A stretch of DNA of 64,000 nucleotides from an uncultured Eubacteriales bacterium (lineage in GTDB: Bacteria > Bacillota > Clostridia > Oscillospirales > CAG-272): NCBI GenBank assembly GCA_934525675.1, contig CAKSZH010000003.1, positions 131,077-195,076 of the forward strand, given 5' to 3'. Of the stretch, positions 26,184 through 34,884 are shown piece by piece; position 1 is the first letter of the stretch, and each line of letters starts with the position of its first letter. Position numbers and translations under genes: made by a program. The notes under the pieces were generated by a model. The model ran no database searches, had not been told where the DNA came from, and saw only the letters and a list, made by a program, of their open reading frames with translations.

Positions 26184-26648
26184 ATGAACAAAAAGATCCG
26201 TCTTGTAAATTATCCTGCGCTTGCAGGAACCGTTCTGCTCATCGTCGCCTGTGTTGCGGGGTACTTTCTCATTGGCAGATTTATCCCCGAGGACAATGTT
26301 GCGACCCAGATCCTTAATGTCATGATCGGTGTGATCCTTGTGTTCAGTGTGTTCGATCTTTGGTATCTTTTCCGTGCGGGGCTTGTCGTGGAGGATGGGA
26401 TCCTGATGACCGGCAAGGGCTCGTCCGGGCTTTCATCGGACGGTTTCCCCGTCAAGGAGCTGACCGATATTTCTTTGATTCTGCCGGACGGCACGCCGGT
26501 TGACGGCAGCAAATGCATTTATCCGCGGGTCAACGTCGTGTTTCACCTCGGGGAGGGCAGACGCAAAACCTACGAGGGGCATATGCTCACGCGCGGTCAG
26601 TACCGCCGCATTTGTGCACTTCTGATTCCGGAAAGCGGAACAAAATAA
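26184..26648 (+). CDS. Small membrane protein, unknown function
   Basis: A 154-residue protein with two membrane helices (about 11-31 and 41-63) and a cytoplasmic domain of about 90 residues that begins GLVVEDGILMTGKG and ends with GHMLTRGQYRRICALL, suggestive of a small bacterial PH-like fold (YcxB/PH type), which I could not confirm. ATG 26184 follows GAGG and only 7 bases separate it from the amidohydrolase, so the two are co-transcribed. Confidence 0.7.
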   Translation: MNKKIRLVNYPALAGTVLLIVACVAGYFLIGRFIPEDNVATQILNVMIGVILVFSVFDLWYLFRAGLVVEDGILMTGKGSSGLSSDGFPVKELTDISLILPDGTPVDGSKCIYPRVNVVFHLGEGRRKTYEGHMLTRGQYRRICALLIPESGTK

Positions 26649-26720
26649 TAAAGCTCCGGTTGCCGGCAGATGCCGGTACACCGGAAACCTGTGATACAGT
26701 TGTTTGCAAAGGAAATCGTT

Positions 26721-29609
26721 ATGGAACACAATATCGTGATCCGCGGCGTGCGGGTCCACAATCTGAAAAACATCGACGTCACCATTCCGCGGGACAAGCT
26801 GGTCGTTTTTACGGGGCTTTCCGGCTCCGGAAAATCGTCGCTCGCGTTTGACACCATTTATGCGGAAGGACACAGACGTTTTGTCGAATCACTTTCCTCC
26901 TATGCCAGAATGTTCTTGGGACAGCTGGACAAGCCGGACATTGACTCCATTGAGGGACTGTCTCCCGCTATTTCCATCGACCAGAAGACCACCTCAAAAA
27001 ATCCGCGTTCCACTGTCGGCACGGTGACGGAGATTTACGACTATCTCCGTCTTCTCTATGCACGCATCGGCATTCCGCATTGCCCCGTCTGCGGCAAGGA
27101 AATCCGTCAGCAGTCGGTCGATCAGATCATTGACCGAATCATGGAGTTGCCTTTGGGGGAGCGGTTCATGGTGCTGGCACCCGTCGTCAGAAGCGAGAAG
27201 GGCAGGCACGAAAAGGTGTTTGCCGACGCCAAGAAAAGCGGCTACGTCCGCGTGCGCGTGGACGGCTCGGTTTACGATCTTTCCGAAGAGATCGCGCTTG
27301 ACAAAAATAAAAAGCATAAGATCGAGATCATTGTGGACCGTCTGGTCATGAAGGAGGGGATACGTTCCCGCCTTGCGGATTCGGTGGAGAATGCGTTGAA
27401 CGCCGCCGACGGGCACCTCATCATTGTGACGGTGCCGCGCGAGGGAGACGGGGAGGAGCTGGAGTTTTCCCAGTCCTATGCCTGTGAGGAGCACGGTATT
27501 TCCATCGGAGAGCTGGAGCCCCGGATGTTTTCCTTCAACAATCCCGCCGGTGCCTGCCCGCATTGCGCCGGGATCGGCGATATGCAGACGATTTCCGTGG
27601 ATAAAATGATCCCCGATAAAAATCTGACGCTCCGTGAAGGCGCAATCAACGTCAACGGTTTCAAGACCATTGAGGAAAAAAGCTGGAACGGTCCGCTCTT
27701 TATTGCCGCGGGGAAAAAGCACGGATTTGATCTGGATACCCCGATCAACCGGATGGCACCCGAGGCTTACGACAAGCTGCTGCACGGCACCGGAGACGAG
27801 TTGTACGAGGTCACCCGCTATTTCGGCGGAGAATCCCACCATACCAGGGTCCGCTTCGACGGTCTGGTGCCTATGGTCGAACGGCTCCTGAATTCCGGAA
27901 GCAACGGGGACTATTATCAGGCGTTCGTGGAGGAAATCCCCTGTCCCGTCTGCCACGGAAAACGCCTGTCTGCCATTTCGCTTGCGGTGACCGTCGGCGG
28001 TAAAAACATCGATGAATTCTGCTCCATGTCCGTGGACAAGGCGCTTGCGTTTGTCAATCAGCTGACGCTGACCGAAACCGAACAGGCGATCGCCAAAGAA
28101 ATTCTCAAGGAGATCCGCGCGCGTCTCAGCTTTCTTTGCAGCGTCGGACTCAATTATCTCACGCTTTCCCGCAAAGCGGGAACTTTGTCCGGCGGCGAGG
28201 CTCAGCGCATCCGCCTGGCGACCCAGATCGGTTCGTCGCTCATGGGTGTCCTGTATATTCTGGACGAGCCATCCATCGGACTGCATCAGCGGGATAACAG
28301 CAAGCTCATCCGTACCCTCAAGAAGCTCCGCGATCTCGGCAATACCGTCATAGTGGTCGAGCACGACGAAGAGACCATGATGGAGTCGGATTACCTCATT
28401 GACATCGGTCCCGGTGCGGGGATCCACGGCGGGGAAGTGGTCGCTGCCGGTACGCCCGAGGAGGTCATGAAGAACGAGCGGTCCCTGACCGGCGCGTTCC
28501 TCTCCGGGAGACGCTTTATTCCGCTTCCCGCCGCGCGCCGCCCCGGTAACGGAAAATTTCTGGAGGTGTTCGGCGCAAGCGAGCATAACCTCAAGGATCT
28601 GAATGTGAAAATCCCGCTCGGATGCTTTGTTGCTGTTACCGGCGTTTCCGGGTCCGGTAAATCTTCGCTTGTCAACGGGATTCTGTATCCAAGGCTCGCC
28701 GCCGTGCTCAACGGCGCCTATGCGTTCCCGGGAAAGTTTGACCGCATTGAAGGCATTGAAAACCTCGACAAGGTCATCTGCATTGACCAGAGTCCGATCG
28801 GCAGAACACCGCGCTCCAACCCGGCAACCTACACGGGATTGTTTTCGGAGATCCGTGACCTGTTTGCAAATACGCAGGAAGCAAAGGCGAGAGCCTACGG
28901 CCCCGGCAGATTTTCCTTCAACGTGCGCGGAGGACGGTGTGAGGCGTGCGAGGGTGACGGTGTCAAGTGCATCGAAATGCACTTTTTGCCGGACGTTTAC
29001 GTGACTTGCGACGTCTGCCACGGGAAACGCTATAATAAAGATACACTGGAATGTCATTTCAAGGGTAAAAACATTGCCGACGTGCTGGAAATGACGGTGG
29101 AAGAGGGCGTGAAATTTTTTGAAAACGTCCCAAAAATCCGCCGTAAACTGGAAACACTTCTCGATGTCGGTCTCGGTTATATCAAGATCGGGCAGTCGTC
29201 CACTACGCTTTCCGGCGGCGAAGCACAGCGTGTAAAGCTTGCGACAGAGCTTTCCCGCCGCCCGACCGGAAAGACCATCTATATCCTCGACGAGCCGACC
29301 ACGGGACTTCATACCGCCGATGTGGAACGTCTGATCCGGATTCTTCAGCGGTTGGTGGATACCGGAAATACAGTGCTTGTCATCGAGCATAATCTGGATG
29401 TCATCAAGACTGCCGACTATATCATCGACCTCGGACCCGAGGGCGGAGACGGTGGCGGAACACTGGTTGCCTCCGGTACGCCCGAGGAGGTTGCAAAGTG
29501 TCCCGCTTCCTATACGGGACAGTATCTGGTCAAGTGGCTGGAGCACACCAACCGCCTGTCTGCCGCCGGGGAAAAGCAGGCGAAAGCCGAAGCCGATCCC
29601 GCTCTGTGA
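26721..29609 (+). CDS. uvrA: Excinuclease ABC subunit A
   Basis: A 962-residue DNA damage sensor of nucleotide excision repair with two ABC ATPase modules. Walker A motifs are GLSGSGKSSLAF (near 32) and GVSGSGKSSLVN (near 640); both LSGGEAQR signatures are present, and a zinc module CEACEGDG...CDVCHGK lies near 735-770. The first zinc module reads CEEH...CPHC, with His as one ligand. ATG 26721 gives the usual N-terminus (MEHNIVIRGVRVHNLKN). uvrB is 31 kb downstream, not adjacent. Confidence 0.97.
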   Translation: MEHNIVIRGVRVHNLKNIDVTIPRDKLVVFTGLSGSGKSSLAFDTIYAEGHRRFVESLSSYARMFLGQLDKPDIDSIEGLSPAISIDQKTTSKNPRSTVGTVTEIYDYLRLLYARIGIPHCPVCGKEIRQQSVDQIIDRIMELPLGERFMVLAPVVRSEKGRHEKVFADAKKSGYVRVRVDGSVYDLSEEIALDKNKKHKIEIIVDRLVMKEGIRSRLADSVENALNAADGHLIIVTVPREGDGEELEFSQSYACEEHGISIGELEPRMFSFNNPAGACPHCAGIGDMQTISVDKMIPDKNLTLREGAINVNGFKTIEEKSWNGPLFIAAGKKHGFDLDTPINRMAPEAYDKLLHGTGDELYEVTRYFGGESHHTRVRFDGLVPMVERLLNSGSNGDYYQAFVEEIPCPVCHGKRLSAISLAVTVGGKNIDEFCSMSVDKALAFVNQLTLTETEQAIAKEILKEIRARLSFLCSVGLNYLTLSRKAGTLSGGEAQRIRLATQIGSSLMGVLYILDEPSIGLHQRDNSKLIRTLKKLRDLGNTVIVVEHDEETMMESDYLIDIGPGAGIHGGEVVAAGTPEEVMKNERSLTGAFLSGRRFIPLPAARRPGNGKFLEVFGASEHNLKDLNVKIPLGCFVAVTGVSGSGKSSLVNGILYPRLAAVLNGAYAFPGKFDRIEGIENLDKVICIDQSPIGRTPRSNPATYTGLFSEIRDLFANTQEAKARAYGPGRFSFNVRGGRCEACEGDGVKCIEMHFLPDVYVTCDVCHGKRYNKDTLECHFKGKNIADVLEMTVEEGVKFFENVPKIRRKLETLLDVGLGYIKIGQSSTTLSGGEAQRVKLATELSRRPTGKTIYILDEPTTGLHTADVERLIRILQRLVDTGNTVLVIEHNLDVIKTADYIIDLGPEGGDGGGTLVASGTPEEVAKCPASYTGQYLVKWLEHTNRLSAAGEKQAKAEADPAL

Positions 29610-29625
29610 TTGGTTGATTTTTCTC

Positions 29626-29675
29626 GCGCCGCCGTCGGATCCCCGCTCCGCGGGTGCCCCGCCGACAGGCGGCGC
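29626..29675 (+). terminator. GC-rich hairpin after uvrA
   Basis: GCGCCGCC and GTCGG pair with CCGAC and GGCGGCGC (one bulged base), followed by a T/C-rich stretch. Probably the uvrA terminator; the remaining bases up to 29815 hold nothing I recognise. Confidence 0.55.
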
Positions 29676-29815
29676 GCCAAGCTTCGCTTTTCTCCCCCAT
29701 ATTCCGCCAGCAAGCCCTTGATACGGCTTGCTTCCCACGCATTCCCCGGCATACAAACCCGCCATCCCACATAATCATAGTCTGAGGTCTTTTGACCGCG
29801 ATTTGAAAATGCGGG

Positions 29816-31429
29816 GTGAAGTGCTTGGAAAATATCACTGCAAAACGGAAAGGCGGATTTCTGTCCGGCGTTGTCGTCCTGACAGCCTCCACCATCCTTG
29901 TCAAAATTCTCGGTCTTGTTTACCGTATCCCGATGCTCCGCCTGCTCGGCGCCGAGGGAATGGGGTACTTCAATACATCCTTTGAACTCTATGCTCTCAT
30001 CGCGGTGACCGCCACGGCGGGACTTCCCGTCGCACTTTCCGTCCGCATTTCCGGCAGCCTTGCAGGCGGCAGATACGGGGAAGTGCAGAAAACCTACCGG
30101 ACGGCGCTTGCCCTGTTCCTCGCGGTCGGCTTAGCCGGCGCCGCAGTGCTCGCATTCGGGTCGGTACCGCTTGCCGCATTTCTCAAAAGCGGGAATGCCC
30201 GCCCATCCATCCTCGCCATCGCCCCCGCGCTGTTCTTTACCTGCGCCGCAGGCGCGCTCCGCGGTTATTTTCAGGGCTTCGGCAACATGGTCCCGACTGC
30301 GGTCTCCCAACTCATCGAAGCCGCGGGGAAACTGGTCTTCGGGCTGCTCTTTGCCAACCTCGCCGCCTCCCGCGGCGCCGGTACGCCGATCATCACCGCG
30401 TTTGCCGTGATCGGTTTCGGTGTCGGTACGGCAGTGGCGCTGGTTTACCTGATCGCGGAGAAAAAACGACTGGAAGACCGGGTGCCGGGTGCCTCCGAAC
30501 CTGTTGCCGAATCCGTCTTTGGAAAACCGGAGCACGTGCTTCGCGGACTTCTCGCGCTCGCGCTTCCCGTGACGCTCGCATCCTCCGTGACCGGCTTCAA
30601 CCGCATTCTGGATATGACACTGATCCTCCGCCGGCTTCAGACCATCGGCTACGACGCGTCGGCGGCAAACGAACTGTACGGTGCCTACACCACGCTCGCA
30701 CTCCCTGTGTTCCACCTTGTTCCGTCGTTGATTACTTCGGTCGCATTGCCGCTTCTTCCGTCGGTTGCCTCCGCCAGAGAATCCGGCGACCGCGACGGCG
30801 AGAGAAGCGTAATCTCTTCCGCGCTCCGCCTGACCGCGCTTCTGGCGCTTCCTGCGTCGCTTGCGCTGACGGCATTTGCCCGCCCGGTGCTGGAGCTTTT
30901 GTTCCGCGGACAGAGGGAGGCGGTCAGCGTTTCTGCACCGCTTTTGTCTATGCTCGGTGTGTCCGTGTTCTTCTCCTGCCTGATGACCGTCGCCGGTGCC
31001 GTCCTTCAGGCGTATCACCGGGTTCTCGTTCCCATCCGCGCCATGGCAATCGGAATCGTCGTCAAGGCGATCTCCGCCTACCTTCTCATCGGAATTCCGT
31101 CTGTCGGAATCAGCGGTGCACCGCTCAGCACCTTTTTGTGCGGCTTCGCAGTTACTGCGGTGGAAATGTACCACGTCGTGAAAAACGCACCGGACGGCCT
31201 CAGTTTCCGGGATCTTTTCTTCCGTCCCTTTGCCGCCGCAACGGTCTCGGTCGGCGCGGCGACCGTGTCCGCCGTGTTTTTTCCCGGCGTTATGGAGGGA
31301 AGAGGGCAAACACTGCTCCTGTTTGCCGCCTGTGCCGCGATATACCTGCTGCTGGTGCTCGTTTTCGGCGCGGCAACTCCCGATCAGCTGAAAACGCTTG
31401 TTCAAAGACGAAAACAGCCGGGAAAGTGA
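29816..31429 (+). CDS. Polysaccharide/lipid flippase of the SpoVB (MATE/MOP) family
   Basis: A roughly 535-residue integral membrane protein with about 14 membrane helices, starting GGVVVLTASTILVKILGLVYRIPMLRLLG-like, the hallmark N-terminus of SpoVB/YabM-type MOP-superfamily exporters. Relatives flip lipid-linked wall precursors; SpoVB is needed for spore cortex. Its place directly before mazG and the yab cluster is the SpoVB/YabM position in Bacillus and Clostridium. The start is uncertain: GTG 29816 gives the longest form, while TTG 29825 has GGGGTGAAG at a suitable distance. Confidence 0.88.
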   Translation: MKCLENITAKRKGGFLSGVVVLTASTILVKILGLVYRIPMLRLLGAEGMGYFNTSFELYALIAVTATAGLPVALSVRISGSLAGGRYGEVQKTYRTALALFLAVGLAGAAVLAFGSVPLAAFLKSGNARPSILAIAPALFFTCAAGALRGYFQGFGNMVPTAVSQLIEAAGKLVFGLLFANLAASRGAGTPIITAFAVIGFGVGTAVALVYLIAEKKRLEDRVPGASEPVAESVFGKPEHVLRGLLALALPVTLASSVTGFNRILDMTLILRRLQTIGYDASAANELYGAYTTLALPVFHLVPSLITSVALPLLPSVASARESGDRDGERSVISSALRLTALLALPASLALTAFARPVLELLFRGQREAVSVSAPLLSMLGVSVFFSCLMTVAGAVLQAYHRVLVPIRAMAIGIVVKAISAYLLIGIPSVGISGAPLSTFLCGFAVTAVEMYHVVKNAPDGLSFRDLFFRPFAAATVSVGAATVSAVFFPGVMEGRGQTLLLFAACAAIYLLLVLVFGAATPDQLKTLVQRRKQPGK

Positions 31430-31432
31430 TAC

Positions 31433-31456
31433 GGCGGAAGTCGTTCCGCCATTTCT
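31433..31456 (+). terminator. Weak hairpin after the SpoVB-like gene
   Basis: GGCGGAA / TTCCGCC stem with a 4-base loop right after the stop codon, followed by ATTTCTCT. May attenuate or end the transcript. Confidence 0.4.
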
Positions 31457-31636
31457 CTGATTGCCCTCCGGAGCGAAAACAGAGGAAACGGACGCCCGCT
31501 CTTAAAGAACTGAAATCCGTGCTCCGGAAAGATTACCCACGCGATCTTCCGCAAAAGGACAGACACATGGCTCTACAGCGAAAATGAATCAAACCTCCCG
31601 CCGGGCGGGAGAAAACTACATAAAAAAGGAACCGAT

Positions 31637-32470
31637 ATGGAAAACACAAGAGAAGCCAAAATGCAGTACCTGCTTGAAAAAAAGACCGGATACGATTTCT
31701 ATGATCTTTGCACGATTGTCGGAATCCTGCGCGCTCCGGGCGGTTGCCCTTGGGACATCGAACAGACCCACAAGAGTATCCGAAACGATTTTATCGAGGA
31801 AACCTACGAAGTCGTCGAAGCGATCGATACCGAGAACCCGAAACTGCTCAGAGAGGAACTCGGCGACGTGCTCCTGCAGGTCGTTTTCCACGCGCAATTG
31901 GAGAATGAGTCGGGCAGATTCGACATTGGCGGCGTGACCAACGACATCTGCGCAAAGCTCATTCACCGCCACCCCCACGTGTTCGGGAGCGTTACGGCAA
32001 AGGATACCGAAACCGTGCTCTCCAACTGGGAACAGATCAAGGGGGAAGAGAAGCAGCGCGTGACCGTTACCGATAAGCTGAACGCCATCCCGCCGATGCT
32101 CCCCGCACTCATGCGTGCGGCAAAGGTCGGCAAAAAAGCAAAGATGTTCGATTTCGCCTCCGCAGACGAGGTGTTTGACAAACTGGACGAGGAGACCGCC
32201 GAGGTGAAGGAGGCGATCGCCGGCGGCGATCACGACCGTATCGACGAGGAAATCGGCGACCTGCTTCTCACTGTAACCTCACTTTCCCGCAAGATCGGCG
32301 TTGACCCGGAGGGCGCTCTGTACCGCGCGACCAACAAGTTTATAGACCGTTTTTCCGCCGTCGAAAAGACGGTTCTGGAGTCCGGTAGAAGTATGGAACA
32401 GGAAAGCACGGAAGAACTTAACAGAATCTGGAACAAAGTGAAACAAAACTCTGAAAAAAAACAAAAATAA
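31637..32470 (+). CDS. mazG: Nucleoside triphosphate pyrophosphohydrolase MazG
   Basis: A 277-residue enzyme that hydrolyses (d)NTPs to monophosphates and pyrophosphate as housecleaning. It has two MazG domains: the N-terminal one with CPWDIEQTHKS, EETYEVVEAI and EELGDVLLQVVFHA, and a C-terminal one with EETAEVKEAI and EEIGDLLLTV, so the EExxE...ExxD metal site is kept in both. It opens the mazG-hup-rqcP-yabP-yabQ-divIC block; hup has its own promoter just downstream. Clostridial MazG here corresponds to YabN without its methyltransferase half. Confidence 0.95.
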   Translation: MENTREAKMQYLLEKKTGYDFYDLCTIVGILRAPGGCPWDIEQTHKSIRNDFIEETYEVVEAIDTENPKLLREELGDVLLQVVFHAQLENESGRFDIGGVTNDICAKLIHRHPHVFGSVTAKDTETVLSNWEQIKGEEKQRVTVTDKLNAIPPMLPALMRAAKVGKKAKMFDFASADEVFDKLDEETAEVKEAIAGGDHDRIDEEIGDLLLTVTSLSRKIGVDPEGALYRATNKFIDRFSAVEKTVLESGRSMEQESTEELNRIWNKVKQNSEKKQK

Positions 32471-32504
32471 TTGGTCATATTTATCAGAAAAATGAAAAAA
32501 ACTC

Positions 32505-32533
32505 TTGCAATCCTTAAGAACAAATGATATAAT
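32505..32533 (+). promoter_or_regulatory. hup promoter
   Basis: TTGCAA (32505-32510), 17 bases, TATAAT (32528-32533) with a TGA extended element. AAAGGATG precedes ATG 32569. Confidence 0.85.
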
Positions 32534-32568
32534 TATCCTGTCAAAATTAATGAAAGGATGTACCAAAG

Positions 32569-32841
32569 ATGAACAAGGCACAGCTTATTGACGTAGTTGC
32601 AAAGAACACAAACGTTACCAAGAAAGACACCGAGGCGGTTCTCAACGCACTGACCGCAGCAATCACCGACGCGCTCAAAGAGGGCGATAAGGTTCAACTG
32701 ATCGGTTTCGGCACCTTCTCCGTGAAGACCCGCGGCGAAAGAGTTGCACGCAACCCCAGAACCGGCGAAAACATCAAGGTTGAGGCTTGCAAGCGTCCTG
32801 TTTTCACTGCAAGCGCTCCCATGAAGAAAGCTGTCAACTGA
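32569..32841 (+). CDS. hup: HU-family DNA-binding protein
   Basis: A 90-residue nucleoid protein that bends and compacts DNA as a dimer. It shows the whole HU sequence pattern: MNKAQLIDVVAKNT, GFGTFSVKTRGERVARNPRTGENI (the DNA-binding arm with the GFGxF and RxGRNP-like motif) and FxxSxxMKKAVN at the end. Strong consensus promoter and codon choice point to high expression. In Bacillus HU (HBsu) sits elsewhere, but mazG-hup is the usual clostridial order. Confidence 0.97.
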   Translation: MNKAQLIDVVAKNTNVTKKDTEAVLNALTAAITDALKEGDKVQLIGFGTFSVKTRGERVARNPRTGENIKVEACKRPVFTASAPMKKAVN

Positions 32842-32857
32842 TCATCCCGTATTTGTA

Positions 32858-33100
32858 ATGAGACTGGATAAATTTCTGAAGGTATCCCGCCTGATCAAGC
32901 GCAGAACGGTCGCTAACGACGCGTGCGACGCGGAGCACATCAGTGTGAACGGTCGGCGTGCCAAAGCCTCCTATGACGTGAAGGAAAACGATCTCATTGA
33001 GATCACGTTCGGAGAACGCACGCTTCGCGTGCGGGTCAAGGATGTGAGGGAGACCGTCAGGAAAAACGATGCCGCCGAGCTTTACGAAGTGGTGGACTGA
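32858..33100 (+). CDS. rqcP: S4-domain RNA-binding protein RqcP
   Basis: An 80-residue protein made almost only of an S4 domain (MRLDKFLKVSRLIKRRTVANDAC ... VNGRRAKASYDVKENDLI, written here in parts). RqcP (YabO in Bacillus) works with RqcH on stalled 50S subunits to add alanine tails to nascent chains. It follows hup by 16 bases without a clear ribosome binding site, suggesting coupled translation. Confidence 0.92.
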   Translation: MRLDKFLKVSRLIKRRTVANDACDAEHISVNGRRAKASYDVKENDLIEITFGERTLRVRVKDVRETVRKNDAAELYEVVD

Positions 33101-33173
33101 TTTCCGGTTTCGTTCATAAAATGGTTTGCCTCCGCATATGTTTCTGATAGAAAGTATGCGGAGGCGATTCAAC

Positions 33174-33455
33174 ATGAACGAAGAGAGAAGAAAAGGACAC
33201 GCGTTTGCCGTCAGGGATCGCATGGCAATGGAGATCACAGGTGTGACGGAGGTAATCAGCTTTGATGAAAAGCTGATTCTTTTGTCTACCGAGAAGGGCG
33301 ATCTGTCCGTAGAGGGCGAAGACCTTCGCGTCGGGACTCTGGATGTGGAACGCGGTGATGTCAGACTCGCAGGGAAGATCAACGGTGTCAATTATTACGA
33401 CAGCCAGCCCGTGGGAACCGGTAAAAAAGGGTTCTTCGGCAAGCTGTTCCGGTAA
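33174..33455 (+). CDS. yabP: Sporulation protein YabP
   Basis: A 93-residue member of the YabP/YqfC family (HAFAVRDRMAMEITGVTEV, then a beta-rich core with LSVEGEDLRVGTLDVERGDVR-like periodicity). YabP is required for spore coat/cortex maturation and is only known from spore-formers. ATG 33174 is preceded by GCGGAGG with good spacing, whereas upstream in-frame starts are not. It sits between rqcP and yabQ as in Bacillus. Confidence 0.92.
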   Translation: MNEERRKGHAFAVRDRMAMEITGVTEVISFDEKLILLSTEKGDLSVEGEDLRVGTLDVERGDVRLAGKINGVNYYDSQPVGTGKKGFFGKLFR

Positions 33456-33460
33456 GGCGT

Positions 33461-34102
33461 ATGGAAGTATCGCAGGGCGCGCTGCTCTTCATGATGCTGT
33501 CCGGCGCATTGCTCGGAACGGTGCTCGGAGTGGTTTACGACGTGTTCCGCCTGATCCGTCGGGCAGTTTTGGAGGCAGGCGGCGGAGAAGTGCCGTCGTA
33601 TGTCCGTGAGTGGAAGTTTCCGTTTCTCGGTTGTCCCGGGAACCGGAAGCACGGAACTGCTCTTTCACACGGTGTGACGGTTTTTGTCACAGTCTTTTGT
33701 GATGTATTGTTCGGCTTGATTGCCGGGATCTCGGTGTTATTGTTGCTGTATGACCGGAACGACGGAATCTTCCGTCTGTCGGCGCCCGCAGGGGTCGCCG
33801 TCGGTTTTTTCTTGTACCGCATGACGCTCGGTCGCCTTGTGGGGGCAGTTGAGGATGCCATTCTGTTTTTTTCCGGAGTCCTGTTCCGGTATCTGCTTTT
33901 GCTTGTCACCTTACCGTTCCGCCTGTTGTTCCGTGGATGCCGTGCGCTTTATTGCCTGACGCTTGCGCCGCTGTTTTTCCGGCTTAGCGAAAAGCACGCG
34001 GACTTCGTTTCAAAAAAGCAGGTCGCCGCGCTTTTGGAAGGCGCCCGGACGGCGTATCTCGGAAAAGCATTTGCAAAGGATTTGAAAAAGAAGGGGGAAT
34101 AG
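33461..34102 (+). CDS. yabQ: Spore cortex biosynthesis protein YabQ
   Basis: A 213-residue membrane protein with an N-terminal segment GALLFMMLSGALLGTVLGVVYDVFR, typical of YabQ, and four to five predicted membrane helices before a basic C-terminal tail. In Bacillus it is under mother-cell control and needed for the spore cortex. It starts five bases after the yabP stop and ends one base before divIC, so the three are one unit. The sequence beyond the first 40 residues is poorly conserved in the family. Confidence 0.88.
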   Translation: MEVSQGALLFMMLSGALLGTVLGVVYDVFRLIRRAVLEAGGGEVPSYVREWKFPFLGCPGNRKHGTALSHGVTVFVTVFCDVLFGLIAGISVLLLLYDRNDGIFRLSAPAGVAVGFFLYRMTLGRLVGAVEDAILFFSGVLFRYLLLLVTLPFRLLFRGCRALYCLTLAPLFFRLSEKHADFVSKKQVAALLEGARTAYLGKAFAKDLKKKGE

Positions 34103-34103
34103 C

Positions 34104-34409
34104 ATGGATCGCACCAAAGAAGAGCGTCGCCGTTTGCCGGTGACCTCCCTGTTTTTGCGGATTTTTCTGGTCGTGCTGGTCGGTCTGACCGTCACACTCC
34201 TTGCTACCCGCCTGATGGAATATAACCGCCTCCGGGAAGAGAGACGGCAGCTGGAAAGACAGATGGAACAGACGCAGAAGAGCATTGACGAGTTGCAGTA
34301 TCTTCTGGACGCGCCGGTGGACCGGGATTATATCATCCGGGTGGCGCGTGAAAAGCTCGGACTGAATTTCCCGGATGAGACCGTGTATTTCAATGACCTG
34401 AACAAATAA
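34104..34409 (+). CDS. divIC: Septum formation initiator, FtsB/DivIC family
   Basis: A 101-residue bitopic division protein: short basic cytoplasmic part, one membrane helix (about 16-34), then a coiled coil (LREERRQLERQMEQTQKSI) and the conserved AREKLGLNFPDE segment. It joins FtsL and DivIB in the division complex. It ends the sporulation cluster; the spoIIE/tilS/hpt/ftsH genes that commonly follow are not here, and a terminator follows at once. Confidence 0.92.
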   Translation: MDRTKEERRRLPVTSLFLRIFLVVLVGLTVTLLATRLMEYNRLREERRQLERQMEQTQKSIDELQYLLDAPVDRDYIIRVAREKLGLNFPDETVYFNDLNK

Positions 34410-34436
34410 GACTGCCGGACGCCGGTGGTCTTTTTT
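34410..34436 (+). terminator. Rho-independent terminator after divIC
   Basis: GACTGCCGG pairs with CCGGTGGTC (two G-T pairs) around ACG, followed by six T. Confidence 0.85.
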
Positions 34437-34749
34437 GTTTTCTGCCGCTTGTCCGCGTTCCGGGTGTTTGCTGGTCTCCGTGATCCGGTCTGCTTGATAT
34501 TTTCGCTGGTACCGTTGGGGTGCCATCTGCGCTCTGAATGCTTAGCAACGATACCGCGCCCACTGACATTGTTTCCCGCGGTTGTTCCGTTGTCGCCCGC
34601 CGCTTCCCGCCAGCCACAACTCCCGCTGTTGCTTACCTGTTACCGTCGATTCTTACCCGTTTTCCCCCGCCACTGCTTCCTTTGCTTCCTCCCCGCCGTT
34701 GAAGCCCGCCTTCACCTTCACGAATTCCTGCAATATTTTGCGTTTGCGC
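34437..34749. other. Pyrimidine-rich gene-free island
   Basis: No gene is visible. The plus strand is markedly pyrimidine-rich (by my count 14 purines in 34621-34680), with many CCGC/TTCC/GTTGC words, resembling the composition of 1100-1650. It lies between the divIC terminator and the pepF promoter. Confidence 0.6.
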
Positions 34750-34778
34750 TTGCATAACCGTCGGATTTGTGCTAAAAT
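34750..34778 (+). promoter_or_regulatory. pepF promoter
   Basis: TTGCAT (34750-34755), 17 bases, TAAAAT (34773-34778). A leader of about 100 bases leads to AAGGAGG before ATG 34885. Confidence 0.75.
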
Positions 34779-34884
34779 AATGTCAATCAAAGTGAAGCCG
34801 ACGGCGTCGGGTAAGAGGGCCCGTTCCGTGTTCCGGATATTCCGTCATACGGGTCCGTCGGTGCCATGACAAGGAGGAATCAAT

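Noticed and set aside
26994..29765. 923-codon open frame opposite uvrA
   Set aside because: Striking length, but it mirrors uvrA codons and has no family features; expected from the codon bias of a GC-rich genome.
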